The notes: a model not told the origin generated them from the letters alone. Positions 27,012-35,436 are shown, counted from the first letter of the stretch. The stretch is 64,000 nucleotides of DNA from Solidesulfovibrio alcoholivorans DSM 5433 (GCF_000702665.1 NZ_JNJA01000008.1:62001-126000); one strand, 5' to 3'. A program made the numbers and translations.

Positions 27012-27272
27012 TTAGGCGATGCCGTATCCGCTGATTTTTTTCATGTATTCGTCCACTTCCTTGGCCATGTGGTCGAAGAGCTTGCTGACGCCCTTGTCCG
27101 GCTCGGAGCCGATCTTGCTGAAGATGTTGCCGGCCTTGGCGTAGGCTTCGTCAAAGGCGGATTCGTTCAATCCGCACAGCTCCCGGGCCTCTTCCTTGGT
27201 CAGGTAGCCGGTGTGGGCGAAATAGGCGCAGATGACGGCATTGACCTTTTTGACGTGTTCCTTCTTGGGCAT
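27012..27272 (-). CDS. Small conserved-looking protein of unknown function
   Basis: 86 residues with a strong ribosome binding site (AAAGGAGTCCCGC before the ATG) and normal codon use. It is predicted mostly helical and charged, with one Cys in ELCGLNES and no membrane segment. The N-terminal part (HVKKVNAVICAYFAHTGYLT) has the look of a small winged-helix or helix-turn-helix fold, but I cannot assign a family. Its 240-bp downstream flank towards trmO shows no gene. Confidence 0.7.
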   Translation of the reverse strand: MPKKEHVKKVNAVICAYFAHTGYLTKEEARELCGLNESAFDEAYAKAGNIFSKIGSEPDKGVSKLFDHMAKEVDEYMKKISGYGIA

Positions 27273-27514
27273 GCGGGACTCCTTTGATGGGATCGATGGT
27301 CGATTGCGGAATTGCTAAAGCATTTGGCCGGCCCTCGGCAACCCTTGGCTTGTAAAAAAATGCACAAATTCCGGGGGCTGCGGCCGCAGCATGATGCCTC
27401 TTATTAAATACAGCCGTATTTTCAAGTTGTTACAATTGTGGTGGCCGCTTCGCCGCAACGCGGCGCAAAGCCGCCGGCGCTGGCGCGCGTTTCCGCCGAT
27501 TGCGCGAACGGCCC

Positions 27515-27919
27515 TCAGCGCCCGCGGCGATCGGCAAGGGGCTTGATGTCGATGACAGGCGTGCCGTCCACGGCCTCCAGGGCTTCCACCGTGAGGACGT
27601 CGCCGTCGATGGCGGCGATGCGCACCTGGTGCAGGCCGATGGGATTGGGCCGGTCCGGCGAGCGGGTGGAGAAAACGCCGGTGAGCGGCCGGTTCCTGTC
27701 GCGCCGGGGGTGGACTTCCTGGCAGTCGCGGTCGGCCAGATGGAACCAGGTGAAGAGCAGGACTTCCTGGCCGGCCTCCAGGGATTTTGCCGCCGTCCGG
27801 TAGGCCGGGTCGAGCACGACTTCGGCCCGGGGGGCGTTTTCCGTCTCGAAACGCGGCGCCGTGGCTGGATCGGTCAGGGGCGAGCGCACGACGCCAAGCA
27901 CGCGCAGGGTCAGGTCCAT
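27515..27919 (-). CDS. trmO: TrmO-family tRNA methyltransferase
   Basis: 134 residues with GAGGGAGGACC before the ATG. The family signature GVFSTRSPDRPNPIGLHQVR is complete and LLFTWFHLADR precedes it. TrmO (TsaA/YaeB, VirR/UPF0066 family) methylates N6-threonylcarbamoyladenosine at position 37 of tRNAs using S-adenosylmethionine. It lacks the C-terminal domain of the 235-residue E. coli enzyme, as do many short bacterial and archaeal versions. It is the last gene of the thiL-EamA-trmO block. Confidence 0.88.
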   Translation of the reverse strand: MDLTLRVLGVVRSPLTDPATAPRFETENAPRAEVVLDPAYRTAAKSLEAGQEVLLFTWFHLADRDCQEVHPRRDRNRPLTGVFSTRSPDRPNPIGLHQVRIAAIDGDVLTVEALEAVDGTPVIDIKPLADRRGR

Positions 27920-27934
27920 ACGAACGGTCCTCCC

Positions 27935-28798
27935 TCAGTTTTTTTCCGCTCCGCGGGCGACGGAGCCGAGATAGATGCCGCCAAGGGCCAGGGCCACGCC
28001 CGCCAGTTCCACGGGGCCGGTGGCCTTGCCGAAAAAGAGCACGTCCCACAGATACGACAAAGTCGGCTGCAAAAGCAAAACAAGCCCGGCCAGCGCCGGC
28101 CGCACCCCGGCGAGTCCCATGGAAATGGCCAGCCAGCCTACGGCCTGGCCCACGACGCCAAGCCCGAGAAGCGCCAGCCAGCTTTGCGCCGTGGGCAGGG
28201 CGAAGGACGCGCCCACTCCCACGACGACCGGCACGAGCAGGGCCGCGCCGGCCAGGGACAGCACGGCCATGGCGGCCATGGGCCCGGCCCGGCCGTTGTC
28301 GGTGACGGCTTTTTTGAGCGTCATGATGAACAGGGCGTAAAAAACCGAAGTGGCGAGGCCGTAGCCGATGCCCAGGCGGAATTCCGGGGGCTGGCCGGCG
28401 AAATTGCGCCCGACCACGAGGTAAAGTCCGAAAAGCGCCACGGTCATGGCGGCGAGGAACGTCGGGCGCGGGGCGCGCCGCGCGGCCACGGCAGCCGCGG
28501 CCGTGATGAGAAAGACCTGGAAGTTGCCGACAAGCGTGGCCAGCCCCGGCCCGACGTAATTGATGCTCGCGTGCCAGCACAAAAGGTCGCACACGAAAAA
28601 CACGGCGCAGCCGAGCGCCGGCCAGGACATCGCGCGTTTCGCGGCGTCCAGGTTTTTCGTCGCTCCGAGCAGGACAAGCAGCGTCAGGCCGCCCACGAAC
28701 AGGCGGTAGAACGCCGACACCGCCGGCGCGACGCCGGCCAGTTTGACGAAGACGGCGGAAAAGCTGATACACGCCGCCCCGAACAGCAAAAGTCCCAT
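27935..28798 (-). CDS. EamA/DMT-family transporter
   Basis: 287 residues with ten predicted helices in two EamA repeats (ISFSAVFVKLAGVAPAVSAFYR and LTLSYLWDVLFFGKATGPVELAGVALALGGIYLG in the second). Members move amino acids, nucleotides, sugars or metabolites; no substrate can be read here. It lies 6 bp after thiL and 15 bp before trmO, so co-transcription is likely. A link to thiamine is possible but only suggested by position. Confidence 0.88.
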   Translation of the reverse strand: MGLLLFGAACISFSAVFVKLAGVAPAVSAFYRLFVGGLTLLVLLGATKNLDAAKRAMSWPALGCAVFFVCDLLCWHASINYVGPGLATLVGNFQVFLITAAAAVAARRAPRPTFLAAMTVALFGLYLVVGRNFAGQPPEFRLGIGYGLATSVFYALFIMTLKKAVTDNGRAGPMAAMAVLSLAGAALLVPVVVGVGASFALPTAQSWLALLGLGVVGQAVGWLAISMGLAGVRPALAGLVLLLQPTLSYLWDVLFFGKATGPVELAGVALALGGIYLGSVARGAEKN

Positions 28799-28804
28799 GA
28801 TGCT

Positions 28805-29767
28805 CTATCCGAAGTGATCGAAGCCGGCCATGTCGAACGGCGCGCCGTTGAGGGTGAAGGCGTTTTTCGGCGAGACCATGCCGATGGCCGCCGCCCCGGG
28901 CACGGCGGCGCGCACGGCGGGCCAGCCGGCAGGGGAGACGCAGCCGAGCAGCGCGTAATCCTCGCCGCCGTGGACGGCTTCCTGCTCGGGCTTGCGGCCA
29001 TGGCCGGCGGCATGGGCCGTGACCTCGGGATGGAGTTGCGTCGGCGGCAGGAACAGGTCCGCCCCGAGCCCCGCAGGCAGCAGGCGCGGCAGGTCCCGGG
29101 CCAGACCATCGGAAACGTCCATGCAGGCCGAAACCTCGGGCACGGCGGCGAGGGCCAGCCCTGCGGCCACTTGTGGCACGGGGCGCAGGTGCGCGGCCAC
29201 GGCGGCGGGAAAGTGCGCAGCCCCCGCGAGGCCTTCCTTTTCCAGTACAGCCAGTCCCACCCGGGCCAGGCCGATGGGGCCGACGACGAACAGCACGTCC
29301 CCGGGCGCGGCCGCGCCGCGCCGCAGGAAACGGCCCGTGGGGCCGGCTTCGCCCCACAGGGCGATGCCGATCCCGATCTTGTCGCCCCGGCTCAAATCGC
29401 CGCCGACAAGGGGCACAGCGAATTCCCGGGCCAGCGCAGCCATGCCGGCCATGGCCTCTTCCCAATACTCCCGGTCCGCGTCGTCCGGGCTTTCCAGACA
29501 GCACGTGAACCCGAGCGGCCGGCAGCCCATGGCGGCCACGTCGCTGATGTTGACGGCCAGGGCCTTGTAGCCGACGTCGGCCGGTGAAAAATAGGCGCGC
29601 CGGAAATGCACGTCCTCCAGGAAAAGGTCCGTGGTCACGCAGACCTTGCCCGGCCAGTGGAGAATCGCCGCGTCGTCGCCGCGTGAAAGCTCGATGCCCG
29701 CACCTGTGCGCGGAAAATGGCGATCGATCAACGCCAGGAAGTCATCTTCGGATCGCAGTCGTGTCAT
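28805..29767 (-). CDS. thiL: Thiamine-monophosphate kinase
   Basis: 320 residues. Matches ThiL throughout: SEDDFLALIDRHF, SRGDDAAILHW (metal-binding Asp pair), VCVTTDLFLEDVHF, ALAVNISDVAAMGCRPLGF, PLVGGDLSRGDKIGIGIAL, CMDVSDGLARDL and HGGEDYALL. It phosphorylates thiamine monophosphate to the active diphosphate, the cofactor needed by the KOR enzyme in this window. First gene of the block; no Shine-Dalgarno sequence is obvious before the ATG. Confidence 0.95.
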   Translation of the reverse strand: MTRLRSEDDFLALIDRHFPRTGAGIELSRGDDAAILHWPGKVCVTTDLFLEDVHFRRAYFSPADVGYKALAVNISDVAAMGCRPLGFTCCLESPDDADREYWEEAMAGMAALAREFAVPLVGGDLSRGDKIGIGIALWGEAGPTGRFLRRGAAAPGDVLFVVGPIGLARVGLAVLEKEGLAGAAHFPAAVAAHLRPVPQVAAGLALAAVPEVSACMDVSDGLARDLPRLLPAGLGADLFLPPTQLHPEVTAHAAGHGRKPEQEAVHGGEDYALLGCVSPAGWPAVRAAVPGAAAIGMVSPKNAFTLNGAPFDMAGFDHFG

Positions 29768-29789
29768 GGTTGTGTTGTGAGAGGAGGAA

Positions 29790-29833
29790 CCGGGGGAGGG
29801 AACCCCTTTTCAAAAAGGGGTTCCCTCCCCCGG
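29790..29833. repeat. 21-bp perfect inverted repeat
   Basis: CCGGGGGAGGGAACCCCTTT and the next T pair with an exact complement ending CCCTCCCCCGG, leaving only two unpaired bases (29811-29812). It lies just upstream of thiL. It could terminate transcription coming from the yibQ side. A sequence of the type GAAAAACTTTAAAGG follows at about 29850-29865; a similar phrase recurs near 62470. Confidence 0.8.
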
Positions 29834-29963
29834 CCCCCCACCCTCCCGAAAAACTTTAAAGGGGTATGGGGGAGGCGACGGAGCCACGGTCGGCGATTAT
29901 CGACGGATCGGGCAAAAAAGCAAAGTGTTTTGCCCTGTGGTGCTACTCCCCAAGACCGGCCCC

Positions 29964-30013
29964 ACCATCGAGGGGGGGCCGGGGGAGCATCCCCCCGGCC
30001 GCCGGAGGCCTCT
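29964..30013 (-). repeat. GC-rich intergenic palindrome, copy B
   Basis: Inverted orientation. On the minus strand it begins GCCTCCGGCGGCC and forms GGGGGG/CCCCCC stems. It lies downstream of the yibQ stop. Confidence 0.8.
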
Positions 30014-30039
30014 TTCCAACCCTGCTCCCTTATCCGACC

Positions 30040-31242
30040 CTAAAACTCCGGTCCCAAAGTTCGCAGCGTGACCAGCGCAATGCGCGGGTCGCGTTCCTTG
30101 GCCCAGGCTTTGAGGGCTTCGTAGGTTTCGTTGTAGGGGTGGCCGATGGCGATGGCGCGGCCGTGTTTGAGGGCATGGCGTTCGGCGGTTTTGAGCTGGC
30201 CGAGGATGGCGCGGGCATTGCGGACGTTGTCGAGGAAGACCGCGCGCCGGTAGAGCGGCACGCCGGCCTTGCGCGCCGCCTCGGGCGCGGCGGAGGCGGC
30301 GGAGGTCACCGAATCCATGAAAAAGAGGCCCCGGGCCTTGAGCACGGGCATGACGGCCGCCATGCCGGCCGCGTCGCCGGTGAAGGCCGAACCCATGTGG
30401 TTGTTGATGCCAATGGCTTCGGGCACTTCGTCGAGGTTGTCGTTGAGCGTCGCCTGGATGCGGGCCCTGTCCATGTCGGTAAAAAGCGCGCCCGGGCCGG
30501 GGTTGACCCGTGGGTAGGAGGAGGGCTGCATGGGCTGGTGCAGGATGACCTCGATGCCGCGCGCGGCGGCCTGGGTGGCGACGGCGCGCGTGCGGGGACG
30601 CTGCGGCAGGATGGCCAGGGTCACGGGGACCGGCAGTTCCATGAGGTTGGCGGCCATGGTCGGGTTGTCGCCGATGTCGTCGATGACCACGACCATGCGC
30701 GGCCCTTTGCCGATGTCGTTCGGCAGGGGATTGACCGGGCCGGACAGGCGCGGGTCGGCCGTGTCCTGACCTGTGCCGTTTCCGTTGCCGGCCGGCGGCT
30801 GGACGAGGCCCCGCATTTCCGAGGGCGGCGTTGCCGGCGGCGGCGCGGATTCCCGGCCGGCAAGGTGTTCTTCGAAGGGCAGGTCGACCTGCTTGGAGGG
30901 GCCTTCGGTCAGGCGCGAGGCGGCGTGTTCCGGTGCGGCCGGCTTGGCTTTGGGTTTTGGCGCGGCGTGCTGGCGGACTTCGGCGGTCCGGGCGGCGTTG
31001 CCGGCTCTGCTCCAGGGCAGCGGCGGAATCGGGCCGAAGACGACCACCGCCAGTACGGCCAAACTGACCGCCAGGGCCAGACCGGCGACGACCGCGACGA
31101 TGGGCCTGCCGGGGACGACAATGCGCTTGCCGCCCCCGCCCTTGGCGCGCGCCGAAGACTTACCCGCCCCTTTCTTGGCGGACTGCGTGGAACCTGTCTT
31201 CGGCTGGCGTTTTTTAGGGGGTGTAGGTTTTGATGGGGAAAT
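30040..31242 (-). CDS. Divergent polysaccharide deacetylase (YibQ family), membrane-anchored
   Basis: C-terminal domain: MVVVIDDIGDNPTMAANLM, LAILPQRPRT, EVILHQPMQPSSYP, GINNHMGSAFT and AIAIGHPYNETYEAL, the divergent polysaccharide deacetylase pattern with its Asp-Asp and His residues. A Pro/Ala-rich linker joins it to an N-terminal helix. The first ATG/GTG/TTG start is TTG 31062, but that would cut the membrane helix in half. The frame continues upstream with a basic, Lys-rich leader and the complete helix back to ATT 31242, with GGTG nearby, overlapping the ctpA end. I use that start as a proposal. EnvC-CtpA-YibQ clusters are recurrent in proteobacteria and are linked to peptidoglycan remodelling. 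Confidence 0.85.
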   Translation of the reverse strand: MSPSKPTPPKKRQPKTGSTQSAKKGAGKSSARAKGGGGKRIVVPGRPIVAVVAGLALAVSLAVLAVVVFGPIPPLPWSRAGNAARTAEVRQHAAPKPKAKPAAPEHAASRLTEGPSKQVDLPFEEHLAGRESAPPPATPPSEMRGLVQPPAGNGNGTGQDTADPRLSGPVNPLPNDIGKGPRMVVVIDDIGDNPTMAANLMELPVPVTLAILPQRPRTRAVATQAAARGIEVILHQPMQPSSYPRVNPGPGALFTDMDRARIQATLNDNLDEVPEAIGINNHMGSAFTGDAAGMAAVMPVLKARGLFFMDSVTSAASAAPEAARKAGVPLYRRAVFLDNVRNARAILGQLKTAERHALKHGRAIAIGHPYNETYEALKAWAKERDPRIALVTLRTLGPEF

Positions 31243-32500
31243 ACTTCACCAATTCCAAGGCAAGCTTGAGCTGATTGTCCCGGGCGAGCTGTTCGAGCAG
31301 CTTCTGCTTGGGATCGTCGGACTGTTCGGCGGCTTTCTTCCGTTTGTTCTCCAGGTGGCGGGTCAGGTCGCGCTCCCGGAACTGGTGGTTGGCCGCGAGC
31401 TTGTCACGATCGGACGCGGTGTCCTGCATGGGGACCATGAAATCGGGCTCGATACCCTCGGCCTGTATGGAGCGGCCGTTGGGGGTGTAGTAGAGCGCCG
31501 TGGTCAGCTTGATGCCCGAACCGTCGGAGAGCGGAATGACGGTCTGGACGGAGCCCTTGCCGAAGGTCTTCTCGCCCACGAGCAGGGCGCGTTTGTGGTC
31601 CTTGAGCGCGCCCGCCACGATTTCCGAGGCCGAGGCCGAGCCAGCGTTGATGAGCACCACCAGCGGCACGGACACGTCGGAGCCGTCGCCCTTGGCGGTG
31701 AACACTTTTTCCTGGTCGGCGTTCTTGCCCTTGATGGACACGATCTGGCCCGAGGGCAGGAACACGTCGGAGACGTTGACCGCCTGTTCGAGCAGGCCGC
31801 CGGGGTTGTTGCGCAGGTCGAGGATGACGCCCTTGAGCGGCTTGCCGCTCTTCTTGTAGTCGGAAAGGGCCTGCCTGAGTTCGGTGGTGGTGTTCTCATT
31901 GAAGCGCGACAGGCGCACATAGAGGTAACCGGGCTCCACCTCGTTGCTCTTGACGCTGATGATGGGGATGGTGTCGCGCACCACCTTGACCTTGAAGGGC
32001 TTCTGCTGGTCCTTGTGAATCAGCGTCAGGGAGACGGGTTTGCCCTTGGGGCCGCGGATCTTCTGCACGGCGTCGACAAGCGTCATGTCCTGGGTCGACT
32101 CGCCCTCGATTTCGAGGATTACGTCGCCGGCCTTGATGCCGGCCTTGTCGGCCGGGGTGTCGTCGATGGGAGAAATGACCGTGAGCCGGCCGTTTTCCAT
32201 GCTGATTTCAATGCCGATGCCGCCGAATTCCCCGGAGGTGCTGACCTGCATCTCCTTGAATTCGTCCTTGGACAGGAAACTCGAATGGGGATCGAGCTGC
32301 TGGAGCATGCCGACGATGGCTCCGTCGATGAGTTCGTTGCGGGTGACGGGCTTGACGTAGTGGTTTTCCACCAGGTCCATGACCTGGCTGAAGCGCTTGA
32401 GCGGCGCGAACCGGTCCTCGTCGTTCTTGGCGGCCAGGGCGACGGAGCCAAGAGCCAGACACATGATCAGGGAACACGACACCTTGGTCATAAGACGCAT
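31214..32500 (-). CDS. ctpA: Carboxyl-terminal processing protease CtpA (S41 family)
   Basis: 428 residues from ATG 32500 with GGAGGAATTGT upstream. A signal peptide (LMTKVSCSLIMCLALGSVALAA) is followed by a PDZ domain (GIGIEISMENGRLTVISPI) and the S41 core: GVILDLRNNPGGLL, the nucleophile in AGSASASEIVAGALKDH, and the Lys in GEKTFGKGSVQT. The enzyme degrades or trims periplasmic proteins from the C-terminus, often cell-wall hydrolases and their regulators. It lies between an EnvC-like protein and YibQ. The C-terminal 70 residues are charged and helical. Confidence 0.95.
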   Translation of the reverse strand: MRLMTKVSCSLIMCLALGSVALAAKNDEDRFAPLKRFSQVMDLVENHYVKPVTRNELIDGAIVGMLQQLDPHSSFLSKDEFKEMQVSTSGEFGGIGIEISMENGRLTVISPIDDTPADKAGIKAGDVILEIEGESTQDMTLVDAVQKIRGPKGKPVSLTLIHKDQQKPFKVKVVRDTIPIISVKSNEVEPGYLYVRLSRFNENTTTELRQALSDYKKSGKPLKGVILDLRNNPGGLLEQAVNVSDVFLPSGQIVSIKGKNADQEKVFTAKGDGSDVSVPLVVLINAGSASASEIVAGALKDHKRALLVGEKTFGKGSVQTVIPLSDGSGIKLTTALYYTPNGRSIQAEGIEPDFMVPMQDTASDRDKLAANHQFRERDLTRHLENKRKKAAEQSDDPKQKLLEQLARDNQLKLALELVKYFPIKTYTP

Positions 32501-32573
32501 ACAATTCCTCCATGGCACGCGAAACAACCGCCACAAACGGTATCCGGCCGCGCTCCAGCTCTCGTCAAACGCC

Positions 32574-33377
32574 CTATCGCCTCTCGGCGAGCCACTCCGC
32601 CGGATTAAGAGCTTTTTCCCGAAAACGCAATTCGAAATAGACGCCCGGCGCCTTCGTGATGCCGCAAAGGCCCGAAACGCCAAGCGCCTCCCCGCGGCGC
32701 AGGTAGTCGCCCTCGCGCGGCGCGACCTGTCCCAGGCAGCCGTAGACCGTGTGGCGGCGGCCGCCGTGATCAAGGATGACGATGCGCCCAAACCCCCGTA
32801 GTGTCCCACAAAAAACCACTTCGCCATCCGCGGCGGCAACCACGGGCGTTCCTTCGGCCACCTTGAGCACTACGCCCTGGCGCGGCGGATTGGCCCCGGG
32901 CGCGAACGCCGCGGCCACCCGTCCCGCCGCCGGCCAATCGAGCCCGCTTTGGGGCGCGGCAAAGGCTTCCGGCTCCTCGGGCGAAGCCTCGCGCGTCGCG
33001 GGGGCGGACAGGGCGACGTCGGCGCGCGCTTCCGCGCGCTCCCGTTTCGCCTTGGCAGGCGCGTTGTCCCGCGCCGTCGGCGCAGGCCCGTCCCCACCGG
33101 CCAGGGCCTCATAGAGCAGCCGCGCCCAGACCTGCCGCCGGTCCGCCTCGGCCCAGTCCTTCTCCGCGCCGTCGGCGCCCACGGCGCGTTCCACCTGCCG
33201 CGCCCAAAGGGAAAAAAGCAGCGCGGCCAGCCGGTCCCGCCCGGCTTCGCGCGCGGTGCCCTCCCTGGTCTCCCGGGGCTGGCGCGCCGCCAGGGCGCGC
33301 GGCAGCGCCCGGGTTAGCCCCAGGCCCAAGGCGGCGGCCAGGCACAGGCCGCAGGCCACTCCCACGCGTGCCTTCAC
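32574..33377 (-). CDS. EnvC-like protein with degenerate LytM/M23 domain
   Basis: 267 residues from GTG 33377, which overlaps the upstream gene's stop (GTGA) and has GGGGAG upstream. An N-terminal hydrophobic helix is followed by a charged helical region and a C-terminal LytM fold (GTPVVAAADGEVVFCG, GRIVILDHGG, RRGEALGVSG). Active M23 peptidases need H-x-G-x-D, and H-x-H near the end. Here the expected places read RQGVVL, YGCL and VYFEL, so the zinc ligands are lost. Such catalytically dead LytM proteins (EnvC, NlpD) activate amidases that split septal peptidoglycan. The coiled coil is much shorter than in E. coli EnvC. Confidence 0.8.
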   Translation of the reverse strand: MKARVGVACGLCLAAALGLGLTRALPRALAARQPRETREGTAREAGRDRLAALLFSLWARQVERAVGADGAEKDWAEADRRQVWARLLYEALAGGDGPAPTARDNAPAKAKRERAEARADVALSAPATREASPEEPEAFAAPQSGLDWPAAGRVAAAFAPGANPPRQGVVLKVAEGTPVVAAADGEVVFCGTLRGFGRIVILDHGGRRHTVYGCLGQVAPREGDYLRRGEALGVSGLCGITKAPGVYFELRFREKALNPAEWLAERR

Positions 33378-34024
33378 GGCAGGAACTCCCCAAGGGGGCA
33401 GGCCCCGCAACGCGGCCCGCGCGGCCGGCACCAGCCGTTGCCCACACGCACGAACTGGGCGTGCAGTTCATTGAAAAGGGCCGCGTCGGCCGGCAGCGCG
33501 TCCATGAAAAGCTCCCGCAATTCGTCGTAGCCGGCTTCCTCCGGGACCAGCCCATGCCGGGCGCAGATGCGCGCGGTGTAGGCGTCCACGACGAAGCTCG
33601 GAAATCCCAGGCCGTAGAGCAGGATGCTGTCCGCCGTCTCCGGCCCCACGCCGCGCACGGCGAGAAGCGCCTCCCGCGCGGCGGTCATGTCCCAGTTTCC
33701 GAGCGCCTCGATGTCGCCGCCGAGTTCCCGCACGACGAAGTCCAGCAGATTGCGCAGCCGCGCCGCCTTGACCCGGAAATGTCCGGCCGGGCGCAACAGT
33801 TCCTCCAGCCGCGCCGTTTCCAGGCCGCAAAGCCCGCGCGCGGAAAACGCGCCGCTGCCCTTGAGGTTGGCCACGGCCCGCGAGGCATTGGCCCAGTTGG
33901 TGTTTTGCGCCAGTATCGCGCCCACGGCCATCTCGAAGGGCGTTTCGGCCGGCCACCAGCCGCTCGGCCCCAAAGCCGCGGCCATGGCCTCGTGCATACG
34001 CAAAAAAAGTGCTTCCCGTTTCAT
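33374..34024 (-). CDS. Endonuclease III-like DNA glycosylase (HhH-GPD)
   Basis: 216 residues. The helix-hairpin-helix and Gly-Pro-Asp region reads LLAVRGVGPETADSILL, then FVVDAYTARI with the catalytic Asp. The position of the usual catalytic Lys of Nth is Glu here (GPETAD), which argues for a monofunctional glycosylase rather than a lyase. The C-terminal cluster has three cysteines, CRPRGPRCGAC, with spacing C-x6-C-x2-C; the fourth ligand (x5 later) is Leu and the protein ends there. Start: ATG 34024, with an in-frame ATG at 34051 as alternative. Its substrate is unknown. Confidence 0.82.
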   Translation of the reverse strand: MKREALFLRMHEAMAAALGPSGWWPAETPFEMAVGAILAQNTNWANASRAVANLKGSGAFSARGLCGLETARLEELLRPAGHFRVKAARLRNLLDFVVRELGGDIEALGNWDMTAAREALLAVRGVGPETADSILLYGLGFPSFVVDAYTARICARHGLVPEEAGYDELRELFMDALPADAALFNELHAQFVRVGNGWCRPRGPRCGACPLGEFLP

Positions 34025-34138
34025 CCCGCGCGCCGCGCCTCCCCCCGACATCCGCCGGGCGCTGCCCCGGCTTTGCAAAGCCCCCGCCCGTCGTGTAAGC
34101 CCATGCCGTTTGCTTGAGACCCTCATCCCGGAGGAGCC

Positions 34139-34474
34139 ATGTCCGCCGTCTTCGCCTACGTCACCGCCGCCTCGACCGAGGAAGCGCAGGCCATCGGCCG
34201 CGCCCTCGTGGCGGAACGTCTTGCCGCCTGCGTCAACATCCTGCCCGGCATGCATTCCATATACCACTGGCAAGGCGCGGTGGAAACCGCCGAGGAAACG
34301 GTGCTCGTCGCCAAGACCCGCGCGGAACTGGCCGACACCCTTGCCGCCCGGGTCAAGGAACTGCACAGCTACGACGTGCCCTGTGTGGTGATTTTGCCCA
34401 TCAGCGGCGGCCACCCCCCGTTCCTGCGCTGGATCGAAGACGAAACGGCCCCCGTCACCCCCTCGAACCTTTAA
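34139..34474 (+). CDS. cutA: Divalent-cation tolerance protein CutA
   Basis: 111 residues with GGAGGAGCC before the ATG. The CutA1 signature is plain: ERLAACVNILPGMHSIYHWQ and LPISGGHPPFLRWIEDET. CutA forms very stable trimers; the link to copper tolerance is historical and its role is uncertain. It lies 11 bp before the PfkB-type kinase gene, likely co-transcribed. Confidence 0.93.
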   Translation: MSAVFAYVTAASTEEAQAIGRALVAERLAACVNILPGMHSIYHWQGAVETAEETVLVAKTRAELADTLAARVKELHSYDVPCVVILPISGGHPPFLRWIEDETAPVTPSNL

Positions 34475-34485
34475 AGGAGACCCCC

Positions 34486-35418
34486 ATGCGCATCCTCGTT
34501 ACCGGCTCCCTGGCCTATGACCGCATCATGAGCTTTCCCGGCAGCTTCGCCGACCACATCCTGCCGGAAAAAATACATATCCTGAATGTCTGCTTCCTGG
34601 TGGAAGGGCTCGAGGAGAAATTCGGCGGCACGGCGGGCAATATCGCCTACTGTCTGAAGCTCCTGGGCGAAAATCCGACCATCGTGGCCACCGCCGGCAA
34701 GGACTTCGCCGCCTACGAGGCCTGGCTGCGCCACTGTGGCCTCTCCCTCGAGGGCATCCGCCGCATCGGCGAGGAATTCACCGCCGGGGCCTACATCACC
34801 ACCGACCGCGCCGACAACCAGATCACCGGCTTCAACCCCGGAGCCATGAAGCACAGCGCACTCTACCCCGTGGACGACGCCGATCCGGCCGACACCCTCG
34901 CCATCGTCGCCCCGGGCAACCTCGAGGACATGCAGGACCACATCCGCCGCTACAAGGCCAAGGGCATCCCGGTCATCGTCGATCCCGGCCAGAACATCCC
35001 GGCGCTTTCCGGCGAACAACTCACGGAAATGCTCACCGGCGCGGCCTACCTCATCTCCAACGACTACGAGCTGCAACTGATCGAGAATTCCACCAAGCTC
35101 TCCCTGGCCGAGATCACGGCCCGCGCCGGCACGGTCATCACCACGCTCGGCGAGAAGGGCTCGGTCATCCGCCAGGGCGCAAGCGAATCCACGATCCCCC
35201 CTTGTCCCGTGGCCGAGGTGCAGGACCCCACGGGCGCGGGCGACGCCTTCCGCGCCGGCTTCATCAAAGGCCTCGTCATGGGCAAAACGCCCGTCGAGGC
35301 GGCCAAGCTCGGCTCGGTTTCCGCGGCCTACGCCGTGGAAAAACACGGCACCCAGGAACACCACTTCACCTGGGACGCCTTCGCCGCCCGCTACGCTTCG
35401 GCGTTCGGGGAGATGTAG
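34486..35418 (+). CDS. PfkB-family carbohydrate/adenosine kinase
   Basis: 310 residues with AAGGAGACCCCC upstream of the ATG. The signature DPTGAGDAFRAGFIKG with the catalytic Asp, and EEKFGGTAGNIAYCLKLLG with the substrate-binding glycine pair, place it among PfkB kinases. LAYDRIMSFPGSFADHILP at the N-terminus recalls the adenosine-kinase-like branch, consistent with nucleoside salvage, but ribokinase-type activity is equally possible. Confidence 0.88.
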   Translation: MRILVTGSLAYDRIMSFPGSFADHILPEKIHILNVCFLVEGLEEKFGGTAGNIAYCLKLLGENPTIVATAGKDFAAYEAWLRHCGLSLEGIRRIGEEFTAGAYITTDRADNQITGFNPGAMKHSALYPVDDADPADTLAIVAPGNLEDMQDHIRRYKAKGIPVIVDPGQNIPALSGEQLTEMLTGAAYLISNDYELQLIENSTKLSLAEITARAGTVITTLGEKGSVIRQGASESTIPPCPVAEVQDPTGAGDAFRAGFIKGLVMGKTPVEAAKLGSVSAAYAVEKHGTQEHHFTWDAFAARYASAFGEM

Positions 35419-35436
35419 AGAGTAAGAAGAGAAGAT

